Assembly (NCBI GenBank): GCA_003451675.1
Contig: DMCY01000053.1
Coordinates: forward strand, 49,817 to 113,816
Origin: Candidatus Atribacteria bacterium
GTDB taxonomy: Bacteria; Atribacterota; JS1; SB-45; 34-128
Length of the DNA: 64,000 nucleotides
Direction: 5' to 3'
The notes below the pieces were generated by a model. The model ran no database searches. It saw only the letters and a program-made list of their open reading frames with translations, and was not told where the DNA came from. The position numbers and the translations under genes were made by a program. Below, in pieces: positions 54,541 through 64,000 of the stretch. The first letter of the stretch is position 1. Each line of letters starts with the position of its first letter.

Positions 54541-54580
54541 AGGCAATTGATGAGCATAGCGTTTGTCAATTGCCTTTTTT
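54541..54580 (+). terminator. Riboswitch-controlled terminator
   Basis: Stem AGGCAATTGA / TCAATTGCCT followed by TTTTTT, 45 nt after the aptamer. The 250-nt gap to lysA also carries a half GTAGGGG repeat (54613-54640), a TTCCCGCT...TTTCGCGGGAATGACAT repeat (54654-54711) and AACGACCAACGAC words. Confidence 0.88.
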
Positions 54581-54831
54581 ATTTATGAATTTGGATTACC
54601 TGTCTATGCAAATGTAGGGGTTTGATTTATCAAACCCTCCTATGCCTTATGTCATTATGTTATTCCCGCTCCCTGATCAGGTCGAGGACAGGTTTCGCGG
54701 GAATGACATAAGTTGTGGGAATAACATATTGGCAAATTAAATATGACTGGTAGATTGAATAAACTCGCAACTTACCATAGCAACCTAAAACTAAATACTA
54801 ACGACCAACGACTATTTTAAGGAGGAATAAA

Positions 54832-56175
54832 ATGAAAAATCAAAACAGTATAACACCTCGAATTAATCGAGAAGGTCTTTCCCTAAATAGATCTGGAAAT
54901 TTAGAGTTTGACCGATGTGAACTTCTAAAATTAGCCCAAAAATATGGAACCCCCTGTTATATCTTTTCGGAAAGTATAATTAGAAAAAAATGCCGGCAAT
55001 ATACTTCTGCTTTTTCCAAAAGAAACATTGATTTTGAAGTAATTTATGCTGGTAAAGCCTTTTTAGTTAAAGCAATGTGTAATATTTTAAAAGAAGGAGA
55101 TTTAAGTTTGGATGTTTCTTCTGGCGGAGAATTATATACTGCCCTATCAGCAGGATTTCCTCCGGAAAAAATATTTTTCCATGGGAATAATAAATCCAAA
55201 GAGGAAATAGAATTCGCTCTTAAAGAAAAAGTTGGCACCATGATGGTAGATAGTGAATATGAACTCGACGTAATTAGCCAGGTTGCAGAAAGTTTAAATA
55301 CAAAGGTGGGAGTAATTCTCCGGGTAACTCCGGGAATAGATACTCATACTCATAAATATATTCAAACCGGACAGGTAGATTCAAAATTTGGAATCAGTAT
55401 TGATAGTATCCCTGATTTCATAAAAAAAGTTCTTTCTATAAAAAATATTTCTTATAAGGGTCTGCATTTTCATCTCGGTTCACAAATTTTTGATCTATCT
55501 CCTTATGCCCTGGCTATTAAGGAAATGGCAAAACTCATTAAGCAAATAAAAGACCTCTGGGGAATAGATACCCTTAATCTAAATTTAGGTGGAGGTTTAG
55601 GGGTGAAATACCTTGAATCTGATCAACCTCCTTCTATAGAAAATTTTGTAAATTTAATTGTAGATAATCTTACAAAGGAAATAAAAGAAAATAATTTAGT
55701 AATGCCCAAGATATTGATAGAACCAGGAAGGTCTATAGTGGCGGAAGCAGGCATTACTCTTTATACTATCGGTAATATAAAAGAGATACCTGGGATTAGG
55801 AAATACCTTATTGTAGATGGCGGGATGACTGATAACCCTCGACCTATCCTTTATGAAGCAAAATATGAAGGTGTTTTAGCAAATAAAATAAATAACAGCC
55901 TGCCCAAGGAAGTGGTAACTATTGCCGGGAAATGCTGTGAATCAGGAGATATCCTAATTAAAGATTTAAAACTTCCCTCAGCTTCCCCCGGAGATCTCTT
56001 AGCAGTATTTACCACTGGGGCATATCATTATTCTATGTCAAGTAATTATAACCGACTTCCACGGCCTGTGGTTGTCCTGGTAAATCAAGGAAAAGATGAT
56101 TTAATCGTAAAAAGAGAAACTTATACTGATATTGTAAGAAATGATACTATGCCAGAATGGTTCAATAAAATATAA
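54832..56175 (+). CDS. lysA: Diaminopimelate decarboxylase
   Basis: 447 residues; ATG after AAGGAGGAA. Fold type III PLP enzyme: YAGKAFLVKAMCNILKEG (PLP Lys), KGLHFHLGSQIFDL, LNLGGGLGVKY, EPGRSIVAEAG, KCCESGDIL (active-site Cys) and AYHYSMSSNYN. Last step of lysine synthesis, meso-DAP to lysine. Unusually it is the first gene behind the lysine riboswitch. Confidence 0.95.
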   Translation: MKNQNSITPRINREGLSLNRSGNLEFDRCELLKLAQKYGTPCYIFSESIIRKKCRQYTSAFSKRNIDFEVIYAGKAFLVKAMCNILKEGDLSLDVSSGGELYTALSAGFPPEKIFFHGNNKSKEEIEFALKEKVGTMMVDSEYELDVISQVAESLNTKVGVILRVTPGIDTHTHKYIQTGQVDSKFGISIDSIPDFIKKVLSIKNISYKGLHFHLGSQIFDLSPYALAIKEMAKLIKQIKDLWGIDTLNLNLGGGLGVKYLESDQPPSIENFVNLIVDNLTKEIKENNLVMPKILIEPGRSIVAEAGITLYTIGNIKEIPGIRKYLIVDGGMTDNPRPILYEAKYEGVLANKINNSLPKEVVTIAGKCCESGDILIKDLKLPSASPGDLLAVFTTGAYHYSMSSNYNRLPRPVVVLVNQGKDDLIVKRETYTDIVRNDTMPEWFNKI

Positions 56176-56191
56176 TGTAAAGGTGGTATTT

Positions 56192-57427
56192 ATGAGAATA
56201 ATAGTAAAATTCGGCGGAACCAGTGTTCAGGATTCTGAAAGAATTAAAAAAGCCGCTCAATCAATAATTCAACAAGCAAAAAAAGGATATGAAATAGTAG
56301 TAGCTGTTTCAGCAATGGGAAATACCACCGATACTTTAACTTCTTTACTTAAAGATTCTGTTAAAGACCGTATTGAGGATAGAGATTATGCTGACTTTGT
56401 TTCTATGGGAGAGCGAATAAGTGCCAGAGTGCTTGCGGCTACCATTAAATCTATGGGATTTTCTTCGAAATATTTTGACCCCGCAGATGAGGATTTTCCT
56501 ATAATAACTGATGAAAATTTTAGTCAGGCTAAAATACTGCCTGCGGAAAGCAAAAAAAAGTGTGAAAAAATAATCGACCCATTGCTTAAGAAAGGCATTA
56601 TTCCTATAGTATGCGGTTTTTTAGGTAGAAATTATGAAGATGGAAGTATAACCACTCTTGGCCGGGGCGGTAGTGATATCACCGCTTTTGCCCTGGGAAA
56701 GTTTTTAGAAGCCGATGAAGTAATTATAGTAACCGATGCAGTGGGAGTATTAAGTGCTGATCCCCGTATAATAAAAGAACCCGTAACTTTAAAAGAAATA
56801 AGCGTGGAAGAGATGGGAGTCCTTGCCGAAGGTGGAGCAAAAGTTTTACATCCACAGGCCTTAAAATATAAAACTGATAGAATGAAAGCAAAGATAATTC
56901 ACTTTCAGAACGGAAACTTAGCGGCAGAAGGTACAGAGATAATAGGGGCTTTTAGAAGTAAATTAACTCTTTTCAAAGAAAAACTGACTATGCTAACTGT
57001 TCTGGGAACTGAAATTTTTAATACTCCGGGACTATTAAAAAAAGTAATTACTCCTATCTCCGATAATCATATTAGCCTATACGGAGTTTCTATCGGGACA
57101 AAACATATCGGAACCTATGTTACGGAAAATTATGCCCAGCAATCTTATGATCTGATTCATCCCATTGTAATTGAAGAGGAAAAATTAAAATCAGTTACCT
57201 TAAAAAAAGATATTGCTTTAATCATCGCCAGAAGTAGAGATTTTATCGAAACACCTGGTATTATCGAGAGAATTACCCGGCCTTTGGCTCAAAACAATAT
57301 AAATATAATTGAAATGACTACTATCAAAACAGACATTTTAATCTTTTTGGAATGGAAAGATAGAGAATTCGCTTACAAAATAATCAATAAATCATTAGAA
57401 GAAGCAGGAATCAAGGTAAGCAATTGA
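56192..57427 (+). CDS. lysC: Aspartate kinase
   Basis: 411 residues from ATG 56192 after GGTGG; the open frame to 56141 overlaps lysA and is unsupported. IIVKFGGTSVQDSERIKKAA, VVAVSAMGNTTDTLT, GRGGSDITAFALG. Two C-terminal ACT domains (TPGLLKKVITPISDNHISLY; TPGIIERITRPLAQNNINII) suggest feedback control by lysine or threonine. First committed step of the aspartate pathway. 16 nt after lysA. Confidence 0.94.
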   Translation: MRIIVKFGGTSVQDSERIKKAAQSIIQQAKKGYEIVVAVSAMGNTTDTLTSLLKDSVKDRIEDRDYADFVSMGERISARVLAATIKSMGFSSKYFDPADEDFPIITDENFSQAKILPAESKKKCEKIIDPLLKKGIIPIVCGFLGRNYEDGSITTLGRGGSDITAFALGKFLEADEVIIVTDAVGVLSADPRIIKEPVTLKEISVEEMGVLAEGGAKVLHPQALKYKTDRMKAKIIHFQNGNLAAEGTEIIGAFRSKLTLFKEKLTMLTVLGTEIFNTPGLLKKVITPISDNHISLYGVSIGTKHIGTYVTENYAQQSYDLIHPIVIEEEKLKSVTLKKDIALIIARSRDFIETPGIIERITRPLAQNNINIIEMTTIKTDILIFLEWKDREFAYKIINKSLEEAGIKVSN

Positions 57428-57635
57428 ATTTAGCGTGGAACGTTTAGCGTAGAGCGTATAGAAAAACAGTAATAAGTAATGTGTAATAAGAAAAGAGTTA
57501 GCTCGTTAGTTGGTTACCTGGTTAGCTAGTTTGGGAATGAGTATATTGAAGAATTAATCTTAAACTAATTAACCAATAAACCAGTTAACTAGCTAACTAA
57601 ATACTAGCGACTAAATAAAAAAGGAGGAATAAAAA
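57428..57635. repeat. Word-repeat tract between lysC and dapA
   Basis: AGCGTAGAGCGTATAG words, then GTTACCTGGTTAGCTAGTTT (57512-57531) facing AACCAGTTAACTAGCTAAC (57580-57598), which could pair as a long imperfect stem inside the operon transcript, just before the dapA ribosome site AAAGGAGGAA. Confidence 0.6.
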
Positions 57636-58520
57636 ATGTTTAAAGGATCTTTGGTAGCTATGATTACCCCATTTACCGAAAGTGGTGAGGTCGATGAACA
57701 AGGAATAAAAGAATTGGTGGAGTTTCATATCAAAAATGGAACCAATGGTATTGTCCCCTGCGGCACTACCGGGGAATCCCCTACTCTTTCTCATGAGGAA
57801 CATAAAAGAGTTGTGGAATTAATCATAAAAGCAGTAGCGGGGAGAGTTCCGGTAATTGCCGGAACCGGCTCCAATTGCACTCGAGAGGCCTTAGATCTAA
57901 CTTCTCATGCTAAAGAAGCAGGGGCAGATGGTGCACTAATAATCACCCCTTATTATAACAAACCAACTCAGAAAGGATTGTATCTGCATTTTAAAAAGAT
58001 AGCGGAAGAAGTGGATATTCCAATTGTAGTCTATAATGTCCCTTCCCGAACCGGAGTAAATATACTGCCTGAAACATTAGCGGAATTAGCAGAATTAAAA
58101 AATATTGTGGCAGTAAAAGAAGCCAGCGGGAATTTAGATCAGATGACCCAGATAGTTGAATTGTGCGGAGATAAAATAACTCTTTTATCTGGAGATGATA
58201 AGTTGTTACTTCCATTATTATCTATTGGAGGGAAGGGGGTAATCTCAGTAGTAGCCAACATTATCCCTCGGGATGTTTCTGATATGGTCAGGGAATTTGA
58301 AGAAGGGAATTATCAAGAAGCTAAAGAAATTTTCTTATCTAAAGTTTACCTTTTAAGTAATGCTATGTTTTACGAAACTAATCCTATCCCGGTTAAAACG
58401 AGTGCTCGTTTAATGGGATTACCTTCTGGTGATTTACGGCTACCTCTGTCTCCTATGAGCGAAAATAATCTTGCTAAATTAAAAGCAGAATTGATAAAAT
58501 TTAATTTACTGGAGGAATAA
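57636..58520 (+). CDS. dapA: 4-Hydroxy-tetrahydrodipicolinate synthase
   Basis: 294 residues, class I aldolase barrel: VPCGTTGESPTLSHEEH, YNVPSRTGVNI (catalytic Tyr region), VAVKEASGNLDQM (Schiff-base Lys), LLSGDDKLLLPLLSIGGKGV. Condenses pyruvate and aspartate semialdehyde. No asd gene is in the window. 3 nt separate it from dapB. Confidence 0.96.
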   Translation: MFKGSLVAMITPFTESGEVDEQGIKELVEFHIKNGTNGIVPCGTTGESPTLSHEEHKRVVELIIKAVAGRVPVIAGTGSNCTREALDLTSHAKEAGADGALIITPYYNKPTQKGLYLHFKKIAEEVDIPIVVYNVPSRTGVNILPETLAELAELKNIVAVKEASGNLDQMTQIVELCGDKITLLSGDDKLLLPLLSIGGKGVISVVANIIPRDVSDMVREFEEGNYQEAKEIFLSKVYLLSNAMFYETNPIPVKTSARLMGLPSGDLRLPLSPMSENNLAKLKAELIKFNLLEE

Positions 58521-58523
58521 TAA

Positions 58524-59324
58524 ATGATTAATGTCATTGTCTGTGGCGGTTGTGGAAAAATGGCTTCCACAGTAGCTCGGTTAGTTCATCAGAACGAAGA
58601 TATGAAATTAGCAGGTATAATTGAATCCCCTTCTCATCCCCAGAAGGGAAAAGACTGGGGAATAGTAGCGGGCTTGGGAGAAACTGGAATAATTATCAAA
58701 GATAATTTGGAAGAGATAATTCAAAATACCGACCAGATAGTTGAATTTACCAATCCCCAAGTTTCTCTAAAACATCTGGAAATTGTTTCTAAATATAAAA
58801 AAGCTATAATTGTGGGAACTACCGGGTTCTCCTCAGAAGAAATCGAAAAAATCAATAAATTAGCTCAAGGCATTCCTCTTCTTCTTTCACCAAATATGTC
58901 TTTGGGAGTAAATTTACTATTTAAACTTGCAGCGGAAACTGCTGTAGCTTTGGGAGATGATTACGATATAGAAATTATCGAATCTCACCATCGTTTCAAA
59001 AAAGATGCTCCCAGCGGCACGGCTAAGAAATTAGCTCAAGAGATTGCTCGAGCTAAAAATATAAACCTTGATGAAGTAGCGATTTATGGAAGAGAAGGAA
59101 TGATTGGAGAAAGGAAAAGAGAAGAGATAGGTATTCATTCTATCCGAAGCGGAGACATCACTGGGGAACATACAGTGATGTTCACTGCTTTGGGCGAAAG
59201 ACTGGAATTAACTCACAAAGCTCACAGCCGCGATACCTTTGCTTATGGCACAATTCAGGCAATAAAATTTATGGAAGGCAAACCCGCAGGCTTTTACGAT
59301 ATGAAAGATGTACTAAAGATATAA
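58524..59324 (+). CDS. dapB: 4-Hydroxy-tetrahydrodipicolinate reductase
   Basis: 266 residues. Nucleotide-binding NVIVCGGCGKMASTVARLV, GTTGFSSEEIEKINKL, SPNMSLGVNLLFKL, catalytic ESHHRFKKDAPSGTAKKLA and SGDITGEHTVMF. Reduces the DapA product to tetrahydrodipicolinate, the substrate of DapL. Ribosome site GGAGGAATAA overlaps the dapA stop. Confidence 0.96.
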   Translation: MINVIVCGGCGKMASTVARLVHQNEDMKLAGIIESPSHPQKGKDWGIVAGLGETGIIIKDNLEEIIQNTDQIVEFTNPQVSLKHLEIVSKYKKAIIVGTTGFSSEEIEKINKLAQGIPLLLSPNMSLGVNLLFKLAAETAVALGDDYDIEIIESHHRFKKDAPSGTAKKLAQEIARAKNINLDEVAIYGREGMIGERKREEIGIHSIRSGDITGEHTVMFTALGERLELTHKAHSRDTFAYGTIQAIKFMEGKPAGFYDMKDVLKI

Positions 59325-59713
<389 letters not shown>

Positions 59714-60577
59714 ATGAAAATAGATTTTGTTAAAATGCATGGATTAGGGAATGATTTTATTTTAATAGATTGTTTAAACAAATCATTGGGCGATTCTTCA
59801 TTTCTTTCTTATCTGGCGAAAAAACTTTGTGATCGCAACTTTGGAATTGGGGCAGATGGGCTAATACTTATTTCGCCCTCTTCTAAAGCTGATTTGCGAA
59901 TGAGGATTTTTAATTTTGACGGTAGTGAAGCCCAGATGTGTGGAAATGGCATTAGGTGTTTTGCTAAATATGCCTATAAAAATAAATTGGTTTCAAAAAA
60001 TAAATTCACTGTAGAGACCTTAGCAGGTATAATAATTCCTGAATTAATAATTATAAATGACCAAGTTTCGGGTATTAAAGTAAATATGGGCACTCCCAAA
60101 TTGAGAAGAAGAGAAATACCTATGAACGGCGAAGATACCCCCGCAGTAGTGGATGAAACATTGAAGATAAATTCCGAGCAGATTTTTAAAATCACCTGTG
60201 TCTCTATGGGAAATCCTCATTGTATAACCTTTGTAGATGATGTACAATCCATACCAGTAGATAAAATTGGCCCAAAAATTGAAAATCACTCTCTCTTCCC
60301 TGAAAAAACTAATGTAGAATTTATTCAAGTTTTAAACAGGAAAGAGATAAACTTCAGAGTATGGGAAAGAGGAGTTGGAGAAACTTTGGCTTGCGGAACC
60401 GGAGCATGTGCAGCTTTAGTAGCTGCAGTTTTAAATAAAAAGACCGATCGGAAAGCTACAATTCATTTACCTGGAGGGGATTTAGATATCCGATGGGCTG
60501 ATGATGGAAACATTTACATGATCGGAGCAGCAGAATTAGTTTTTAAGGGAGAAATGGAAATTCAATTGACCGATTAG
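59714..60577 (+). CDS. dapF: Diaminopimelate epimerase
   Basis: 287 residues. KMHGLGNDFILIDCLN, the first catalytic Cys in AQMCGNGIRCFAKYAY, the second in LACGTGACAALVAAVLN, and GNPHCITFVDDV. Interconverts LL- and meso-diaminopimelate. Ribosome site AAAGGAAAAAA. Confidence 0.95.
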   Translation: MKIDFVKMHGLGNDFILIDCLNKSLGDSSFLSYLAKKLCDRNFGIGADGLILISPSSKADLRMRIFNFDGSEAQMCGNGIRCFAKYAYKNKLVSKNKFTVETLAGIIIPELIIINDQVSGIKVNMGTPKLRRREIPMNGEDTPAVVDETLKINSEQIFKITCVSMGNPHCITFVDDVQSIPVDKIGPKIENHSLFPEKTNVEFIQVLNRKEINFRVWERGVGETLACGTGACAALVAAVLNKKTDRKATIHLPGGDLDIRWADDGNIYMIGAAELVFKGEMEIQLTD

Positions 60578-61044
60578 CCGATTCACCAATTGACCAATTA
60601 ATTTTAGTTAGCTGGTTAATTAGTCATACAGTTAGAGTAAATTAGCATATCGCATAATAGCGTTTAGCATATAGATTTCCATGTCATTGCGAGCGACTAT
60701 AAGGAGCGTGGCAATCTCGTATATTCGTATATTAGTAAATAGCGTATAGGAAGATAGGGGTTCGATTCATCGAACTTTCCTTGTAGGGGCTTGATTTATC
60801 AAGCCCGCAATAAAGACGGGGCAGATGAATCCGCCCCCTACAATATACAACAAACAGAATTCGTTATACAAAAGTCTAACATTCTTTAAGTCCATTCAAT
60901 TTATTTGTTAAAAAATAATTGATAAAGAAAATATGTCATTCTCGCGAAAGCGGGAATCTAGATTAACAAATTTATTTACTTTTTGGGTTACTATAATACT
61001 ATATTACAATTATAAAATAATTTTAATAGAAAGGAATTTTATTA
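60578..61044. other. Repeat-filled gap before dapL
   Basis: GATTCACCAATTGACCAATT and TTAGTTAGCTGGTTAATTAG tracts (60579-60622), a TGTCATTGCGAGCGACTATA...GGCAATCTC element (60681-60719), a half (60754-60777) and a full (60783-60842) GTAGGGG-type element, and TGTCATTCTCGCGAAAGCGG (60933-60960). The AT-rich end may contain the dapL promoter, but no good match to a consensus was found. Confidence 0.65.
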
Positions 61045-62214
61045 ATGAAGATAGCACAAAGAATAGAAACAATTCCCCCTTACTTATTTGCAGAAATTGA
61101 TAAGAAAAAAGAAGAAGCTATAAAAAGAGGAGTCGATATTATTAACTTAGGCATAGGCGACCCTGACCAACCAACACCTAATAATATAATTGAAAAATTA
61201 AGGGAAAGTGTTAAAGACCCTAAAACCCATGATTACCCACCTTATGCAGGAACAGGTGAATTCAGGCAAGCAGTTGCCTTATGGTATAAAAATAGATTTG
61301 GGGTTGACTTAGACCCGGATAAAGAAGTTATGGCTCTTATCGGTTCCAAAGAAGGGATAGCCCATATCTTTTTGGCCTTTATTGATCCGGGAGATTTCAG
61401 CCTTATACCTGATCCTGGTTATCCGGTCTATAAAACAGGAACTCTATTCGCCAACGGTTTCCCTTGTATTATGCCTTTATTAGAACAAAATGATTTTCTG
61501 CCTGATTTAGAAGAGATAGATGAAGAAATCGCACAAAGGGCTAAATTAATGTTTATCAACTACCCTAACAACCCTACTGCTGCAGTAGCCAATAAAGATT
61601 TTTTCAAAAAAGTAATAAAATTTGCTAAAAAATATGATATCTTAGTCTGCCACGATTTCGCTTATTCGGAGATGACCTTTGATGATTATAAAGCTAACAG
61701 CTTTCTGGAAATAGATGGGGCTAAAGAAGTAGGGATAGAATTTCATTCTCTATCTAAAACTTATAATATGACCGGCTGGCGTTTGGGTTTTGCAGTGGGA
61801 AATAAAGATGCTATTTCCGCTCTCTCTATTATAAAGACTAATATCGACTCGGGTGCATTCAAGGCAATACAACAAGCCGGGATAGAAGCCTTAACCGGTC
61901 CGCAGGATAATATAGAAAAGATGAATAAAATTTATACCGGTAGACGAAATGTAGTGATAAATGGACTAAATAAATTGGGATGGAGTTTAAAGCCAACTAA
62001 AGCTACTTTTTACATCTGGATTCCCACTTTAAATAAAATGAGTTCTATAGATTTTGCTAATCTTTTGTTAGAAAAAACGGGAATAATTGTAACTCCGGGA
62101 ATCGGTTATGGAGAATATGGCGAAGGATATGTACGAATTGCCCTAACTGTTGATGAAAAAAGATTGGAAGAAGCGATTGAAAGAATGGAAAAAGCTGGTA
62201 TTACCCAAGGATAG
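61045..62214 (+). CDS. dapL: LL-diaminopimelate aminotransferase
   Basis: 389 residues, class I/II aminotransferase: [56 protein letters not shown], and [20 protein letters not shown] with the PLP Lys. It converts tetrahydrodipicolinate directly to LL-DAP, replacing the DapD/C/E steps, none of which is present here. Completes the DAP-aminotransferase route with the neighbouring genes. Converges with the larA remnant, 14-nt overlap. Confidence 0.92.
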   Translation: MKIAQRIETIPPYLFAEIDKKKEEAIKRGVDIINLGIGDPDQPTPNNIIEKLRESVKDPKTHDYPPYAGTGEFRQAVALWYKNRFGVDLDPDKEVMALIGSKEGIAHIFLAFIDPGDFSLIPDPGYPVYKTGTLFANGFPCIMPLLEQNDFLPDLEEIDEEIAQRAKLMFINYPNNPTAAVANKDFFKKVIKFAKKYDILVCHDFAYSEMTFDDYKANSFLEIDGAKEVGIEFHSLSKTYNMTGWRLGFAVGNKDAISALSIIKTNIDSGAFKAIQQAGIEALTGPQDNIEKMNKIYTGRRNVVINGLNKLGWSLKPTKATFYIWIPTLNKMSSIDFANLLLEKTGIIVTPGIGYGEYGEGYVRIALTVDEKRLEEAIERMEKAGITQG

Positions 62215-62922
62215 AAAAGAAAGGTAAAACTGTATTCCCTGAAGGAAGAATATAAGCTTGAAAATCTTTCCCATATTTATCTTTAACATAATTTAAAGCT
62301 TGAGAAATATTTTCCATAGGAATAAAAAATAGTTTTCGAGCTTTATCCGAAGGAAGGGAAGAAATTAAAATCACTTCCACTTCTTTTGTTAATTCAGCTA
62401 TGGTATAAGCTTTGTGACCGCCTAAAACAAATTTATTCTTCAAGCGTTTGATTATATCATCGGGAGTATTTGCTTCTTCTATCCACTTTTCAATTTACCC
62501 AAATCTTTTAGGTAGGGATCATCACAGTTATGATTAATAAATTTATAAGCAGAAAAAATATTTTCCCCAAATATTTCCTTTATTTCTTCTCGAGAGTTAC
62601 CGCGGTGTATTCCGGTAGCCACCATAAAAATTATATTTTCTTTTTTTATCCCTATTTGATGTAATTCATCTAATAAAGGAGGTAAAATTATTTCATAGGG
62701 CGTAGGTCTGGTTATATCGTTTGCAATGATTAAAATCTTTTTGGCTTTTTTCTGAATAATTAATTCTTTCAAACAAGGGTAACCAATCGGACTTTTTAAA
62801 AGTTCTCTCAATTTAATTTCCGGATTTAATAGAGCTTTCTGTTTTTTTAAATTTAGTATTTTTATTATATTTTTATCTTCAATCGGTAATCGAATGTCCT
62901 CTTTACCATATTTTAATTTCAT
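62201..62922 (-). pseudogene. Lactate racemase-like larA, internally deleted and frameshifted
   Basis: The N-terminal part (147 residues from ATG 62922) shows KKILIIANDITRPTPYEIIL, FMVATGIHRGNSREEIKEIF and INHNCDDPY, then runs out at KLKSG with a stop at 62479. A different frame directly after reads WIEEANTPDDIIKRL and FVLGGHKAYTIAELTK, the C-terminal end of LarA, ending at 62201. LarA is normally ~420 residues; about 190 central residues, including the Ni-pincer cofactor region, are missing. The junction near 62487-62495 is out of frame by one base, so this is a decaying gene. Confidence 0.85.
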
Positions 62923-63013
62923 TTATTCCTTATATGTAAAAGTGAGTATGTCTACTTTTTAATACCACAATTTACAAGAAAAGCTACTCTAAAACTCCAA
63001 AAAAAAGTATGTA

Positions 63014-63892
63014 TTACTCCGCTTTTAACTTATAATTTAAATATCCGCTTACAATTATGAGAGAAGCACCGAATATACTAAATAAATCAGGTGCCTTTTT
63101 AAAAATAAAAGTGTCAAAAATAGCACTAAATACAATTGTTAAATATAAACAAAGAGATACCAACTTTGGGGGCGCCATATGATATGATAAAGTAAGATAA
63201 TATTGCCCTGCTAAACCCACCAATCCTATTAGAACTAAAATGATTAAACTTCTTATATTAGGAACAATAAAATTCCCTTGCCATAATAGCACTCCTAAAG
63301 AGGACAGACCTACAATATATCCAAAGTAATTAACTACTACCATAGGATGATCACTCAAACGTAAATAACGAACTACCGAAAAACCCATTGCTTGCAATGT
63401 TGCTCCCCCTAAACCAACAATTGCTGGGAAAATATCTGTGCGAAATCCCGGTTTCACCACTAATAATGCCCCTAGAAAACCGAAAATAAATATAGAAACC
63501 TTTTTATAACCTATTTTTTCCTTCAAAAATATAGCTGCAAAAAATACTGATAAAAAAGGACTAAATTGTTTAATAGAAACCGCATCAGTTAAGATCATAA
63601 CTTTAATAGTATAAAAATAAGAAATTGTACTAAAAATAGATAACAATCCCCATAATAATAATAAAGGCCGCTTATTCCCCAAAATTGGTATTCCCTTCTT
63701 TATTAATATTAAAGGAACTATTAACATAATAGGAATATTTCGAAAGAAAATTAGTTCCATTAAGGGAATATCTGGTACAAATTTTATCAAAAAAGCCAGA
63801 ACAGCGAAACAGATTGCAGCAATAAGCATCATTAAAATTCCCTGTGCCTTTACCTCACGTTTAGCTGGCTTTGTAGATGACGATTGATCCAT
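63014..63892 (-). CDS. EamA/DMT-family transporter
   Basis: 292 residues, ten membrane helices in two EamA repeats (ILMMLIAAICFAVLAFLIKF...; AIVGLGGATLQAMGFSVVRY...). Probably exports or imports a small metabolite or amino acid; substrate not predictable. Cytosolic hydrophilic N-terminus (MDQSSSTKPAKREVK). Confidence 0.88.
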   Translation of the reverse strand: MDQSSSTKPAKREVKAQGILMMLIAAICFAVLAFLIKFVPDIPLMELIFFRNIPIMLIVPLILIKKGIPILGNKRPLLLLWGLLSIFSTISYFYTIKVMILTDAVSIKQFSPFLSVFFAAIFLKEKIGYKKVSIFIFGFLGALLVVKPGFRTDIFPAIVGLGGATLQAMGFSVVRYLRLSDHPMVVVNYFGYIVGLSSLGVLLWQGNFIVPNIRSLIILVLIGLVGLAGQYYLTLSYHMAPPKLVSLCLYLTIVFSAIFDTFIFKKAPDLFSIFGASLIIVSGYLNYKLKAE

Positions 63893-63932
63893 AGTAAGTA
63901 ATTTCCCTTTTTGATATATTTTAAAATATTCT

Positions 63933-64000
63933 TTATCTCTTCCTCAAAGTCCCTCCAGAAGTAAGATATTCATCAACTGCCCGAGCTGCTACCTTGCCAT
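63933..64000 (-). CDS. C-terminal end of a flavin-dependent oxidoreductase (GltA-like), cut by window edge
   Basis: The last 22 residues are GKVAARAVDEYLTSGG plus TLRKR and stop. This matches the C-terminal helix of NADPH-dependent glutamate synthase small-subunit / FAD oxidoreductase proteins. Too short for certainty. Confidence 0.5.
   Translation of the reverse strand, partial: GKVAARAVDEYLTSGGTLRKR

Noticed and set aside
60757..60842. GGTTCGATTC sequences resembling a tRNA T-arm
   Set aside because: They belong to the CTTGATTCATCAAG repeat family; no acceptor, D or anticodon arms can be drawn. No tRNA or rRNA gene was found in the window.

Overview
This is an AT-rich bacterial window. 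Tandem-repeat-laden intergenic spaces alternate with tightly packed genes. The complete diaminopimelate-aminotransferase lysine pathway (lysA, lysC, dapA, dapB, dapF, dapL) sits behind a lysine riboswitch. The absence of LPS or phototrophy genes, the carbohydrate phosphorylases with MalFG-type ABC permeases, and the Firmicute-like small genes (DUF1659, DUF2922, YvrJ-like) suggest an anaerobic, uncultured sugar fermenter, for example of the Atribacterota type. That taxonomic call is an inference from gene content only.

Layout. (1) 1-17.4 kb, all on the minus strand, is a defence island. It holds a large unknown protein cut by the window edge, an IS21 istA remnant joined to the tail of a gamma-glutamylcyclotransferase-like gene, a 1402-residue protein combining a HamA-like nuclease region with a HamB-like helicase (Hachiman-like), a TIGR02391-type HEPN protein, a zinc-ribbon protein, a translationally coupled PLD-SNF2 helicase and adenine methyltransferase pair, and an ApeA-like HEPN protein. 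(2) 17.4-18.5 kb is an RNA-control strip: a tandem glycine riboswitch with promoter and terminator, followed on the same strand by a cyclic-di-GMP-I riboswitch, both pointing at the HEPN gene. (3) 18.5-26.1 kb, plus strand, is an accessory module. It holds a Ski2/Hel308-like helicase with an OmpR-type winged helix at its C-terminus, four perfect-length 11-bp iteron-like repeats, a replication-initiator-like protein, a sigma factor split into two genes (region 2 and region 4), DUF1659, DUF2922, an LLH-type holin, an M15 peptidase and a YvrJ/BhlA-like membrane peptide. This is the best candidate for a poorly described system.

(4) 26.2-43.0 kb, minus strand, is a carbohydrate locus: CdaR-like regulator, GH38 alpha-mannosidase, GT4, LacI, GH13_18 phosphorylase (with its acid/base Glu replaced by Gln), second LacI, ABC binding protein and two permeases, GH130, GT2, GH130. 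It looks like uptake and phosphorolytic or hydrolytic turnover of mannose/glucose-containing compatible solutes or oligosaccharides. (5) 43.0-54.2 kb holds housekeeping genes: TPR protein, LiaF-like membrane protein, MscS, ClpB, HisC, B3/B4-domain protein, bifunctional nuclease, Ca/Na antiporter. (6) 54.2-62.2 kb is the lysine operon. (7) 62.2-64 kb holds a decayed larA gene, an EamA transporter and the tail of an oxidoreductase.

Several families of short palindromic or tandem repeats occupy nearly every gap, and some are inserted in frame within coding sequence. Three genes have a good Shine-Dalgarno sequence and family-typical N-termini but only AUA or AUC at the start position.
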